DNA from: Alphaproteobacteria bacterium UBA2964
GTDB taxonomy: Bacteria > Pseudomonadota > Alphaproteobacteria > MPNO01 > UBA2964
Assembly: GCA_002348425.1 (NCBI GenBank)
Contig: DEBE01000064.1
Span: 1-9,885 of the forward strand
Direction: 5' to 3'
Length of the DNA stretch: 9,885 nucleotides
Position numbers and translations under genes: made by a program. Below are positions 1-6,062 of the stretch, in pieces. The notes beneath the pieces were generated by a model, which was given only the letters and a program-made list of their open reading frames with translations, was not told the DNA's origin and made no database searches. Within the stretch, counting starts at the first letter, position 1, and every line of letters begins with the position of its first letter.

Positions 1-966
1 TTGAGAGCGGCAGGCGCCGTTATTTTGGGCAAAACTGTTACATGTGAATTCGCAGGTTCTCATCCTGGGCCAACAACCAACCCGCTTAACGCGAACCATA
101 CACCGGGCGGTTCATCAAGTGGTTCAGGTGCCGCTGTTTCCGACTACATGGTATTCGGAGCATTCGGTACTCAGACAGGGGGTTCTATTTTAAGGCCCGC
201 AAGCTTTTGCGGTGCAGTAGGTTATAAGCCTACGTATAATGTCATAAACCGGGGGGGGCTAATGTTTGCTGCCGAGAATCTTGATACCATCGGTATCTTG
301 GCTCGCTCTGTCGATGACGTTGATCTAATCATGACCGTTCTCCTGAACCGGCCTAGGTCAGCAGAGATAGCCCACAACCCCAAACCCCAGATAGGGTTGT
401 GTCGTACTCATCATTGGGAATTGGCACAACCAGAAACAGTCAATGCCATTGAGGACACAGCACTCCAACTTGAGTCTGCAGGTGCAGCGATTTTAGATAT
501 TGATTTACCCTCATCTTTTGTCGAATTGAGCAGCGCCCGTAATACGCTGAATGATTTTGAACGGAGCCGGGTGATGGCTAGTCTATGGCGTGATAATCGA
601 AATGAGTTGAGTGACAAAATTTCCAAGCAAATCCAGAATGGTATGACAATAACCTACTCAAAATATCGTGACGCTTTAACCCTTGCAAACCGTAGCCGTG
701 AAGAGCTAAACGAAATTTTTGGTGACTGTGACTTCATTCTGGCGCCATCGGCAACAGGAGAGGCCCCTAAGGGGCTCGAATATACTGGAGATCCACAATT
801 TCAGGGTTGCTGGACGATTTTACATGTTCCCACAATCTCCCTACCAACACATACAGGCCCTCATGATTTACCCGTTGGCATTCAACTTGTGGGCCGACGG
901 TGGCAAGATGAAAAGTTACTCTCGTGGTCACGTTGGGTAATGAAGCAGTTAAAAAGCCAAGCATAG
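1..966 (+). CDS. Amidase-signature family hydrolase, 5'-truncated by the window edge
   Basis: This is the C-terminal part (321 residues) of an amidase-signature enzyme, a family that hydrolyses linear or cyclic-derived amides to acid and ammonia. The Gly/Ser-rich signature is clear: GGSSSGSGAAV at residues 36-46 supplies the cis-Ser (S38), and GTQTGGSILRPA at 56-67 supplies the nucleophile S62, 24 residues later as in characterised members. The catalytic Lys lies upstream and is outside the window. The first codon, TTG, is the Leu of the usual LRAAGAVILGKT stretch rather than a start, so the gene is partial, not broken. The C-terminal part (IFGDCDFILAPSATGEAP, then PTISLPTHTGPHDLPVGIQLVG) is typical and complete. 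The substrate cannot be told from the sequence. The TAG stop at 964-966 directly abuts the stop of the convergent dioxygenase gene. Confidence 0.93.
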   Translation: MRAAGAVILGKTVTCEFAGSHPGPTTNPLNANHTPGGSSSGSGAAVSDYMVFGAFGTQTGGSILRPASFCGAVGYKPTYNVINRGGLMFAAENLDTIGILARSVDDVDLIMTVLLNRPRSAEIAHNPKPQIGLCRTHHWELAQPETVNAIEDTALQLESAGAAILDIDLPSSFVELSSARNTLNDFERSRVMASLWRDNRNELSDKISKQIQNGMTITYSKYRDALTLANRSREELNEIFGDCDFILAPSATGEAPKGLEYTGDPQFQGCWTILHVPTISLPTHTGPHDLPVGIQLVGRRWQDEKLLSWSRWVMKQLKSQA

Positions 967-1803
967 TTAGCCTGCTGCTATGAGGGCATTTCCTCCGACC
1001 TTTCCTCTCTTGAGTAGGCGCCTTTGATCTGATGGAAACTCTCTCCTTGCGTGCACCGTGCAACGATTATCCCAAATCACGTAATCACCTAGTCGCCACC
1101 TATGCTCGTAATCGGCACGCTCAACATAAGGAAATAATTCTGCAAGAAGTTCATCGCTTTCTGTTTCTGTAAAACCATCAATGGCCGCGGTCATTAGACG
1201 ATCAAGATATAATGCTTTTCGTCCGGTTACTGGGTGTTGGATTACCACTGGCTGCCAGAAGTGCGGTATTTGGTCGAGACCCTCGCGACGAGGTTTAGTC
1301 CGAATTGTATAATCATAAACCTGCAATACCTTGCGCCCGGATATTATTTTCTTGAGCTTGTCAGGGAGAGCTTCATAAGCCTCATAACAATTACCAAACA
1401 AGGTATTACCGCCAGTGTAGGGTAATTCCACGGCATAAAGCCATGTTGCCTTGTCTGGAGCTTCAGTAAAGGAGTTATCGTGGTGAAACCACATTTCTCC
1501 ATCACCCAGGGCACCAATAGGATTTCCATTTTTATCAACAATGTTGGAAACTTTTTGGATTTGAGTATCGTTATCTCCCCGCCGAGCCATCGGCATTGAG
1601 ATTTTTGATGTATCTCCCAGCCAGGCCGCACTACTTTTCAGTTGTTCATCAGTCATACTTTGATCACGGAAAATCAGGATAAGATTCTGATGCCAAGCAT
1701 CCAAAAGGATTGCTCTATCTGTCCTACCCATTGGGTCAGCCAATTTGACACCACAAACTTCAGCAGCCATTGTCTGACCTATAGGAATTATTTCAATTGA
1801 CAT
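967..1803 (-). CDS. TauD/TfdA-family 2-oxoglutarate-dependent Fe(II) dioxygenase
   Basis: A 278-residue cytoplasmic non-haem iron oxygenase, normal TauD/TfdA length. Such enzymes couple decarboxylation of 2-oxoglutarate to hydroxylation of a small substrate (taurine, phenoxyacetates, carnitine precursors and others). The facial triad is visible: H107 and D109 in WFHHDNSF, and the distal H251 in WDNRCTVHARREF. The Arg-rich segment RRLLKRGKV (261-269) supplies the arginine that binds the 2-oxoglutarate carboxylate. All catalytic residues are present, so it should be active. The substrate is not predictable from family membership, and sulfonate use specifically is not supported because no sulfonate transporter is near. 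Start: ATG at 1801-1803, with TTAGG (reverse complement of 1812-1816) about 8 bases upstream as ribosome binding site. It is transcribed divergently from the allantoinase-like gene across a 102-base spacer and ends directly against the amidase gene. Confidence 0.92.
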   Translation of the reverse strand: MSIEIIPIGQTMAAEVCGVKLADPMGRTDRAILLDAWHQNLILIFRDQSMTDEQLKSSAAWLGDTSKISMPMARRGDNDTQIQKVSNIVDKNGNPIGALGDGEMWFHHDNSFTEAPDKATWLYAVELPYTGGNTLFGNCYEAYEALPDKLKKIISGRKVLQVYDYTIRTKPRREGLDQIPHFWQPVVIQHPVTGRKALYLDRLMTAAIDGFTETESDELLAELFPYVERADYEHRWRLGDYVIWDNRCTVHARREFPSDQRRLLKRGKVGGNALIAAG

Positions 1804-1905
1804 GTCACAAACCTAATACCAGTAGAGTAAATGCACAATCTGGTCTTGCCGATAACTTTTGGCAATGCCATGCTGGATATACATTTGACTTAGGACTTAT
1901 AAAGG
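1804..1905. promoter_or_regulatory. Divergent intergenic region with small dyad TTGCC-N10-GGCAA
   Basis: This 102-base spacer must carry the start signals for both the dioxygenase gene (-) and the deacetylase-fold gene (+). A 5-bp inverted repeat, TTGCC (1846-1850) and GGCAA (1861-1865) with ten bases between, sits near its middle, where an operator shared by both genes could lie. TTGGCA at 1859-1864 could be a -35 element for the rightward gene, but no convincing -10 follows at normal spacing (TATACA at 1878-1883 is only 13 bases on). The rightward ribosome site is TAGGA at 1891-1895, ten bases before the ATG. Promoter positions are therefore not assigned, and the dyad is short enough to be chance. 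Confidence 0.3.
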
Positions 1906-2811
1906 ATGGAACTTAAACGGCACGGACGATATGACTATTCCCCCATTACGGAGCGCCAGGCCTATGACTGGCCGGAGGGTAAAAGACTCGCATTTTATAT
2001 TGGACTAAATATTGAGCATTTCAGCTTCGGAGAAGGCCTTGGGCATACGCCAACCAACCCCGGCGTCCAACCTGATGTTCGAAACTACGCTTGGAGAGAT
2101 TACGGTTTACGCGTCGGTTTCTGGAGGATCTTAGAGTTGTTGGATGAGTTTAACCTTCCGGCTTCCCACCTAATGAACTCCTCTATCTATGATTACGCAC
2201 CTCAAATACCCCAGCGCATCCGAGAACGTGGTGATGAATTTATTGGACACGGCATAACAAATTCAGAACAGCAGGGAGACTATTCAGAGGATACGGAACG
2301 CGATTTAATCCAAAAAGCAACAAATGCGTTTAAAATATTTGAAAATAATGGCCCGGGAGGTTGGATGGGCCCCTGGATCTCTGAAAGTCAATTTACACCT
2401 GACCTTCTTCAGGAAGAGGGATATCGTTTCATAATGGATTGGTCTTGTGACGATCAACCTGCCTGGATGCGCACTCGCAATGGTCGTTTACTGATGATAC
2501 CCTACCACATCGAAATTAATGACTCTCCTGCTCAACTTTCACGTCGTCACACCGCGAATCAATTTACCGAGATAGTGTGCGGACATTTTGATGAACAAAT
2601 TCTCCAATGCAAAAAACAACCAATCGTCTTTTCTCTTGCACTTCATACCTTCGTTGTAGGACAACCCTATAGATTGGCTGGGTTAAGAGACATCCTTAAC
2701 TATATTGTGAACCATAAAGATGCAGATCAGGTATGGTTCACGAGGCCTGGTGAGATTTATGACCACATCAAAAAACTTCCAAAGGGAACAGTACCAGGCG
2801 ACCTAGATTAA
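1906..2811 (+). CDS. Polysaccharide-deacetylase-fold protein, allantoinase (PuuE)-like
   Basis: A 301-residue NodB-type (beta/alpha) barrel protein of the branch usually annotated as polysaccharide deacetylase or allantoinase PuuE. Family landmarks include RYDYSPI (8-14), the LNIEHF strand (34-39) that replaces the TFDD metal motif of true deacetylases, YAWRDYGLRVGFWR (61-74), RGDEFIGHGITN (108-119), GWMGPWISES (152-161), and SLALHTFVVGQPYRL near the C-terminus. Motif 1 has Glu-His where metal-dependent deacetylases have Asp-Asp, and motif 2 is HGITN instead of H-S/T-x-x-H. The canonical zinc site is thus not intact, as in PuuE-type enzymes. Characterised PuuE, as I recall it, has HGYRW at motif 2, so this protein is a relative and its substrate may be another ureide or cyclic amide. 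There is no signal peptide, so it should be cytoplasmic. Start: ATG at 1906. The TAA stop at 2809-2811 abuts the pyrD-like stop. Confidence 0.88.
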   Translation: MELKRHGRYDYSPITERQAYDWPEGKRLAFYIGLNIEHFSFGEGLGHTPTNPGVQPDVRNYAWRDYGLRVGFWRILELLDEFNLPASHLMNSSIYDYAPQIPQRIRERGDEFIGHGITNSEQQGDYSEDTERDLIQKATNAFKIFENNGPGGWMGPWISESQFTPDLLQEEGYRFIMDWSCDDQPAWMRTRNGRLLMIPYHIEINDSPAQLSRRHTANQFTEIVCGHFDEQILQCKKQPIVFSLALHTFVVGQPYRLAGLRDILNYIVNHKDADQVWFTRPGEIYDHIKKLPKGTVPGDLD

Positions 2812-3759
2812 TCAAACACCCTGAGAAGCTGCTATAAGCGGATCCCACTCGATATCTTCATCACGCACAGCGCCAATCAGTTCCGATATCTCCTTAATAC
2901 CACGGTTGTCGCACCATTCTTCCAAATCGTCTATGATCGTAGTGAGAGCTGTTGGGTTACGAAAACCGGCATAGCCTATACCGACACCCGAGGCTCCAGC
3001 GAGCATGTATTCTACTACATCCTCAGCCTTAGTTACCCCGCCAATACCGATCACCGGAACGCTACACTCTTTTGCCACTTGGTAAACCATCCGCATGACG
3101 ATGGGCTTTAATGCTGGGGAAACAAGGCCGCCAAACTTATTACCCAACGCAGGGCGGAAATTGTCTGTTCTAATTTTCAAGCTGAGAAAAGTGTTACATA
3201 ACACAAGTGCATCCGCACCTGCTTCCTCTGCCGCGATCGCAATCGAGACAATATCGCCAGCATTAGGAGATAGCTTAGCCCATACGGGTTTGTCAGTCGC
3301 CTGCCGTATACCCTCCATCACCATCTTTGTATGCTCTGAATGCATTGAAAAATTACCGCCACTCGGCGCTTTTGTTGGGCATGAAATGTTAACTTCTACT
3401 ACATCAACCCCATCAACACTCAGGTCACGGCTCATCGCCGCAAAATCTTCGGCCGTATCAGCTGAAACACTTACGATAAGCGGTGGCTCCCACTTATTAT
3501 ATTCAGGAACAATGTTTTCTAGAAAATAATCGATCCCTTTCCCGGGCAAGCCGATCGATTGAATGATACCTGCCTCCGTCTCAGCCATGCGTGGCGTAGG
3601 ATTGCCGAGACGAGGCTCACGACAGATTGTTTTAGCTACTAGCCCACCAAGCCTATTTAGATCAATGACATCTCCATAATCCCATGAGAATGCTCCTGAA
3701 GCAGGCATAATTGGGTTCTTAAGTGTTACATCGCCAATTTTTACGGAGAGATCTACCAT
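2812..3759 (-). CDS. pyrD: Class 1B dihydroorotate dehydrogenase-like catalytic subunit (PyrD-like), altered substrate pocket
   Basis: A 315-residue FMN-dependent TIM-barrel oxidoreductase. Class 1B dihydroorotate dehydrogenase oxidises dihydroorotate to orotate in pyrimidine synthesis, passing electrons through PyrK to NAD+. Visible landmarks: NPIMPASGAFSWDYG (15-29), AKTI with K43, NISCP with active-site base C127 (124-128), AKLSPN with K162, CNT with N189, LGNKFGGLVSPALKPI (205-220), and the phosphate-binding GIGGVTKAEDVVEYMLAGAS (238-257). Oddity: where family members carry orotate-binding Asn in the NSIGL and SCPN motifs, this protein has Gln67 (IIQSIGL) and Thr129 (SCPT). The neighbouring QNPG is also PGKG. 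Substrate may therefore differ, and the gene symbol marks homology only. GGAGG (reverse complement of 3767-3771), inside the end of the pyrK-like gene, is a strong ribosome site. The two genes overlap by 7 bases, so translational coupling is likely. Confidence 0.9.
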   Translation of the reverse strand: MVDLSVKIGDVTLKNPIMPASGAFSWDYGDVIDLNRLGGLVAKTICREPRLGNPTPRMAETEAGIIQSIGLPGKGIDYFLENIVPEYNKWEPPLIVSVSADTAEDFAAMSRDLSVDGVDVVEVNISCPTKAPSGGNFSMHSEHTKMVMEGIRQATDKPVWAKLSPNAGDIVSIAIAAEEAGADALVLCNTFLSLKIRTDNFRPALGNKFGGLVSPALKPIVMRMVYQVAKECSVPVIGIGGVTKAEDVVEYMLAGASGVGIGYAGFRNPTALTTIIDDLEEWCDNRGIKEISELIGAVRDEDIEWDPLIAASQGV

Positions 3760-4625
3760 CCAACTGCCTCCTGCATATCAAAACAAGGTCCTTCACGACA
3801 AACGCGTCGTAGAGTTTGCACACCGTCTACTTCAAAAGTTCGCATACATATGTAGCAAGCTCCTAGGCCGCAAGCCATATTTTGTTCCATTGCAACCTGA
3901 CCCGGTATTGTATGGGTTTTACCCAGCCTTTTCATTAGCGTGAGCAACCTATTTGACCCACAGGTAAAAAAGGCATCAGCTTTCTGGTCTTCAATGAGAC
4001 CTTCCAGAACTTTTTCCACATTTTCAACATTACTAGTATTGTCAGTATCTAAAACTTCGATCACTGTTGCACCCAGTTCTTCAAAAAGGTCGCGCGACAT
4101 AACAACTCCAGGATTACGAGCACTAAGGATCGCCGTCACACCGACATCATTCTCTGCAGCCAGCTGAGATAATGGAGCCAGTGTCGCTAACCCTACACCC
4201 CGGCCAAGAACGACAATATTGCTCCAGTTGTCTTCAAGCCAGAAACCCACACCAAGAGGACCTACAATATTGAATTCCTCTCCCTTTTCGAGCATTGCCA
4301 TGCCCTGCGTTCCGCGCCCTTCTTCTTTGTAGAGAAACTCTAATTGTTTTTGCTTCTGATCAACTCGATAAATACTCATTGGACGGCGCATCCACACTTC
4401 CGCTCCATCAGGTGTCGGACATAAAAGATGAAAAAACTGACCGGCCTTCGCCTTCAAGGCGCGATCCGGCACCTCAACAACCATCTTAAGGTACTCTTCA
4501 TTCACATACTCGTTTGAAATCACCATTGAAATGAACTCACCGGTGGGTTTATCCGGATATGGATCATTTTCACCGATACGGATCGGCTTTGCCGAGTAAT
4601 TCTGCTCTGGTGTAAGATCTGTCAT
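3753..4625 (-). CDS. pyrK: PyrK-like electron-transfer subunit, FAD and [2Fe-2S]
   Basis: A 290-residue ferredoxin-reductase-type flavoprotein that should shuttle electrons between the FMN of the PyrD-like partner and NAD(P). Order of parts: an N-terminal extension of about 30 residues not usual in PyrK (about 250-260 residues); an FAD-binding barrel with the R-P-x-S motif (R81-S84, RRPMS); EEGRGTQGM and VGPLG (101-125); a nucleotide-binding segment GRGVGLATLAPL (141-152); and a C-terminal iron-sulfur motif. Cys252, Cys257, Cys260 and Cys276 match the C-x4-C-x2-C-x(about 15)-C pattern of PyrK, and an additional Cys281 follows closely. All four ligands are intact. It precedes and overlaps the pyrD-like gene, so the two are expected to form one complex. 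The ATG at 4623-4625 is preceded by AGGAATAGG (reverse complement of 4634-4642). If the PyrD-like partner has changed substrate, this subunit would serve that reaction. Confidence 0.9.
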   Translation of the reverse strand: MTDLTPEQNYSAKPIRIGENDPYPDKPTGEFISMVISNEYVNEEYLKMVVEVPDRALKAKAGQFFHLLCPTPDGAEVWMRRPMSIYRVDQKQKQLEFLYKEEGRGTQGMAMLEKGEEFNIVGPLGVGFWLEDNWSNIVVLGRGVGLATLAPLSQLAAENDVGVTAILSARNPGVVMSRDLFEELGATVIEVLDTDNTSNVENVEKVLEGLIEDQKADAFFTCGSNRLLTLMKRLGKTHTIPGQVAMEQNMACGLGACYICMRTFEVDGVQTLRRVCREGPCFDMQEAVGW

Positions 4626-4664
4626 TTTTAGAGCCTATTCCTGTAATTTGGCTGCTTTATAGCA

Positions 4665-4712
4665 ATCTTTTGTAACAAAATAAATACTTTTTCCATTTTT
4701 GTTACAAAAGAT
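4665..4712. repeat. Perfect 16-bp inverted repeat made of two TTTTGTWACAAAA dyads
   Basis: ATCTTTTGTAACAAAA (4665-4680) is the exact reverse complement of 4697-4712, with a 16-base gap. Each arm also contains a 13-base near-perfect palindrome, TTTTGT-A-ACAAAA centred at 4674 and TTTTGT-T-ACAAAA centred at 4703. The same site therefore occurs twice, 29 bp apart (close to three helical turns). The right arm covers the stop codon of the TPR-oxygenase gene (4702-4704), and the left arm lies about 40 bases before the pyrK-like start. It could be a double operator for the pyrK-pyrD pair, or an AT-rich hairpin (three G-C pairs in 16) that trims or attenuates the transcript. It lacks the GC-rich stem and clean U-tract of a strong intrinsic terminator. 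Confidence 0.6.
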
Positions 4713-6054
4713 AAACGCTTGATTTTTGACCAAATAATAAGGTGATGTTGATACGATAATTCTCATACCCAGTCGCAAATAAAGGGAAATCTGATCCATG
4801 AAAGAAACTTGAATCAAATAGAACAGCCCGATTTCGCCGATAAGGTATTATAATTTTCTGATCTTCGTTACCCTTTAAAAACTTCCTGATTTCTTTTTGA
4901 TCTTCCCCATAATCTCGGATAGCCCAGTCGTTTGGCGGCGGTTTAGTATAAACTTGAAGACCACTCCGCCCAGGACTCAGATTAGCATGATCCGGAGTAA
5001 TCCAAAAATTAAGACTTACCGCTGCATCATCTGCATGTAGTTCTATCGGTTTTTTTCCTGAGAGCCCTTTAAATGCCCAAGCTTGAGTCAGCGGGCGATT
5101 TCCTAAAATTTCTGGGAGTTTTTCCCGAAGATTATCCGCTATCTGTAAAAGTAACGGACTCGCCAGCCCGTCTTCCAAATATGCAGCCAGAAAACCAGGA
5201 ATGTGCCCAAAATCAAACCAAATTGTGCTGTTTAATAGATATTGCGTCAATCTTCTTAAAGCTTCACTTGTGAGGAAATTATCAAACCAAGCGACACCGG
5301 GCGTAGTTTCTTTAAATGACTCATATATCGCATCAGCAGAAACGTCATTGTTTAGAGCAGAAACCTGCACCTCTGCAGCGTCGTCAACAAAATTTGGATA
5401 ATTGTAGGTCCCACCGAATGACTCTAGTTGGCCATTTTCTAAAGATACGGCTTCATGATCGTTGGTCGGCCATTTTATGGATTTGATTGCTACTTCATAT
5501 GCTCTAACTAATGACAACAAACGTTCGTTATCTCTTTTGTTTGAAGCAAGATAACGAAACTGCTCAATATCATGAACAATTTTAGCCCTAGTAGTCGTTA
5601 CCAGCGAATAATCTGGAACGCCCACCCGATTATCACCACGTCTCAGATCCATTGTGCGTGCGAAAAAATCTAGGGCTTGATCTCGTTGACCTAGTTCTAG
5701 ATACAAACGACCAAGAGCGAGCTGAGCATTGTAATGTTCAGGATTAATAGTAATCACCTTCTTTAAAGTCCTTACCGCTTCATCATGACGCTGAGACTGT
5801 TGCAAGGCCTTTGCTAAACTCCAATAAGCGGGTTCATATTCTGGGTCAAAAATTACTGCTTTTTGAAAACACTCTATTCCTTCGTTTATACGACTTGTTT
5901 TTATTAACAGGACCCCAAGATTATGGAGGACCGCTGGATAATCTTGCCGCTCCTCAAGAATTTTTCTATACGCCTGCTCCGCTTTTGCAAGATTACCCCC
6001 CTCGTGGTCTTTTAAAGCTAAAGCAGCACGATCAACCAAATTGCTAATAGTCAT
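4702..6054 (-). CDS. TPR protein with C-terminal 2OG-Fe(II) oxygenase-like domain
   Basis: A 450-residue two-part protein. Residues about 4-140 hold roughly four tetratricopeptide repeats (NLAKAEQAYRKIL, then RINEGIECFQKAVIFDPEY, RHDEAVRTLKKVITINPEHY and QRDQALDFFARTMDL), a protein-binding scaffold. After a linker, the C-terminal part shows the double-stranded beta-helix iron motif: H340-x-D342 in ELHADDAAVSLNFWI, distal H419 in SSFFHGSDF, and R434 in YRINITLLFG as 2-oxoglutarate-binding candidate. Such fusions are often annotated as TPR or putative 2OG-Fe(II) oxygenase proteins and are poorly characterised. A protein or small-molecule hydroxylase is possible. Start: the ATG at 6052-6054 lies 8 bases after the regulator's stop. 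The frame stays open up to 6135, but that would overlap the regulator by 73 bases with an unfolded-looking, basic N-terminus. The ribosome site before 6054 is weak, suggesting translation coupled to the upstream gene. Confidence 0.85.
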   Translation of the reverse strand: MTISNLVDRAALALKDHEGGNLAKAEQAYRKILEERQDYPAVLHNLGVLLIKTSRINEGIECFQKAVIFDPEYEPAYWSLAKALQQSQRHDEAVRTLKKVITINPEHYNAQLALGRLYLELGQRDQALDFFARTMDLRRGDNRVGVPDYSLVTTTRAKIVHDIEQFRYLASNKRDNERLLSLVRAYEVAIKSIKWPTNDHEAVSLENGQLESFGGTYNYPNFVDDAAEVQVSALNNDVSADAIYESFKETTPGVAWFDNFLTSEALRRLTQYLLNSTIWFDFGHIPGFLAAYLEDGLASPLLLQIADNLREKLPEILGNRPLTQAWAFKGLSGKKPIELHADDAAVSLNFWITPDHANLSPGRSGLQVYTKPPPNDWAIRDYGEDQKEIRKFLKGNEDQKIIIPYRRNRAVLFDSSFFHGSDFPLFATGYENYRINITLLFGQKSSVYLL

Positions 6055-6062
6055 TTGATAAC

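Noticed and set aside
1..3. TTG at the first base as a real start codon for the amidase
   Set aside because: The stretch matches the internal LRAAGAVILGKT segment of amidases, and the catalytic Lys would be missing, so the gene continues upstream of the window.
763..775. GC-rich palindrome GCCCCTAAGGGGC
   Set aside because: It lies within the amidase coding sequence, has almost no loop and no following T-run, so it is not a terminator. Probably coincidental.
3191..3204. Dyad GTGTTA-CA-TAACAC
   Set aside because: It encodes the conserved CNT region of the PyrD-like protein. The similarity to the TGTWACA core at 4665-4712 is partial and is best explained by coding.
3095..3529. Long plus-strand open frame opposite the pyrD-like gene (144 codons)
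   Set aside because: It lies fully antisense to a strongly supported enzyme gene, its product is Ser/Thr-rich and low in complexity, and no ribosome site or family motif is visible.
4635..4817. Minus-strand 60-codon frame across the inverted repeat
   Set aside because: It is an out-of-frame overlap of the end of the TPR-oxygenase gene, with no recognisable motif and no convincing start.
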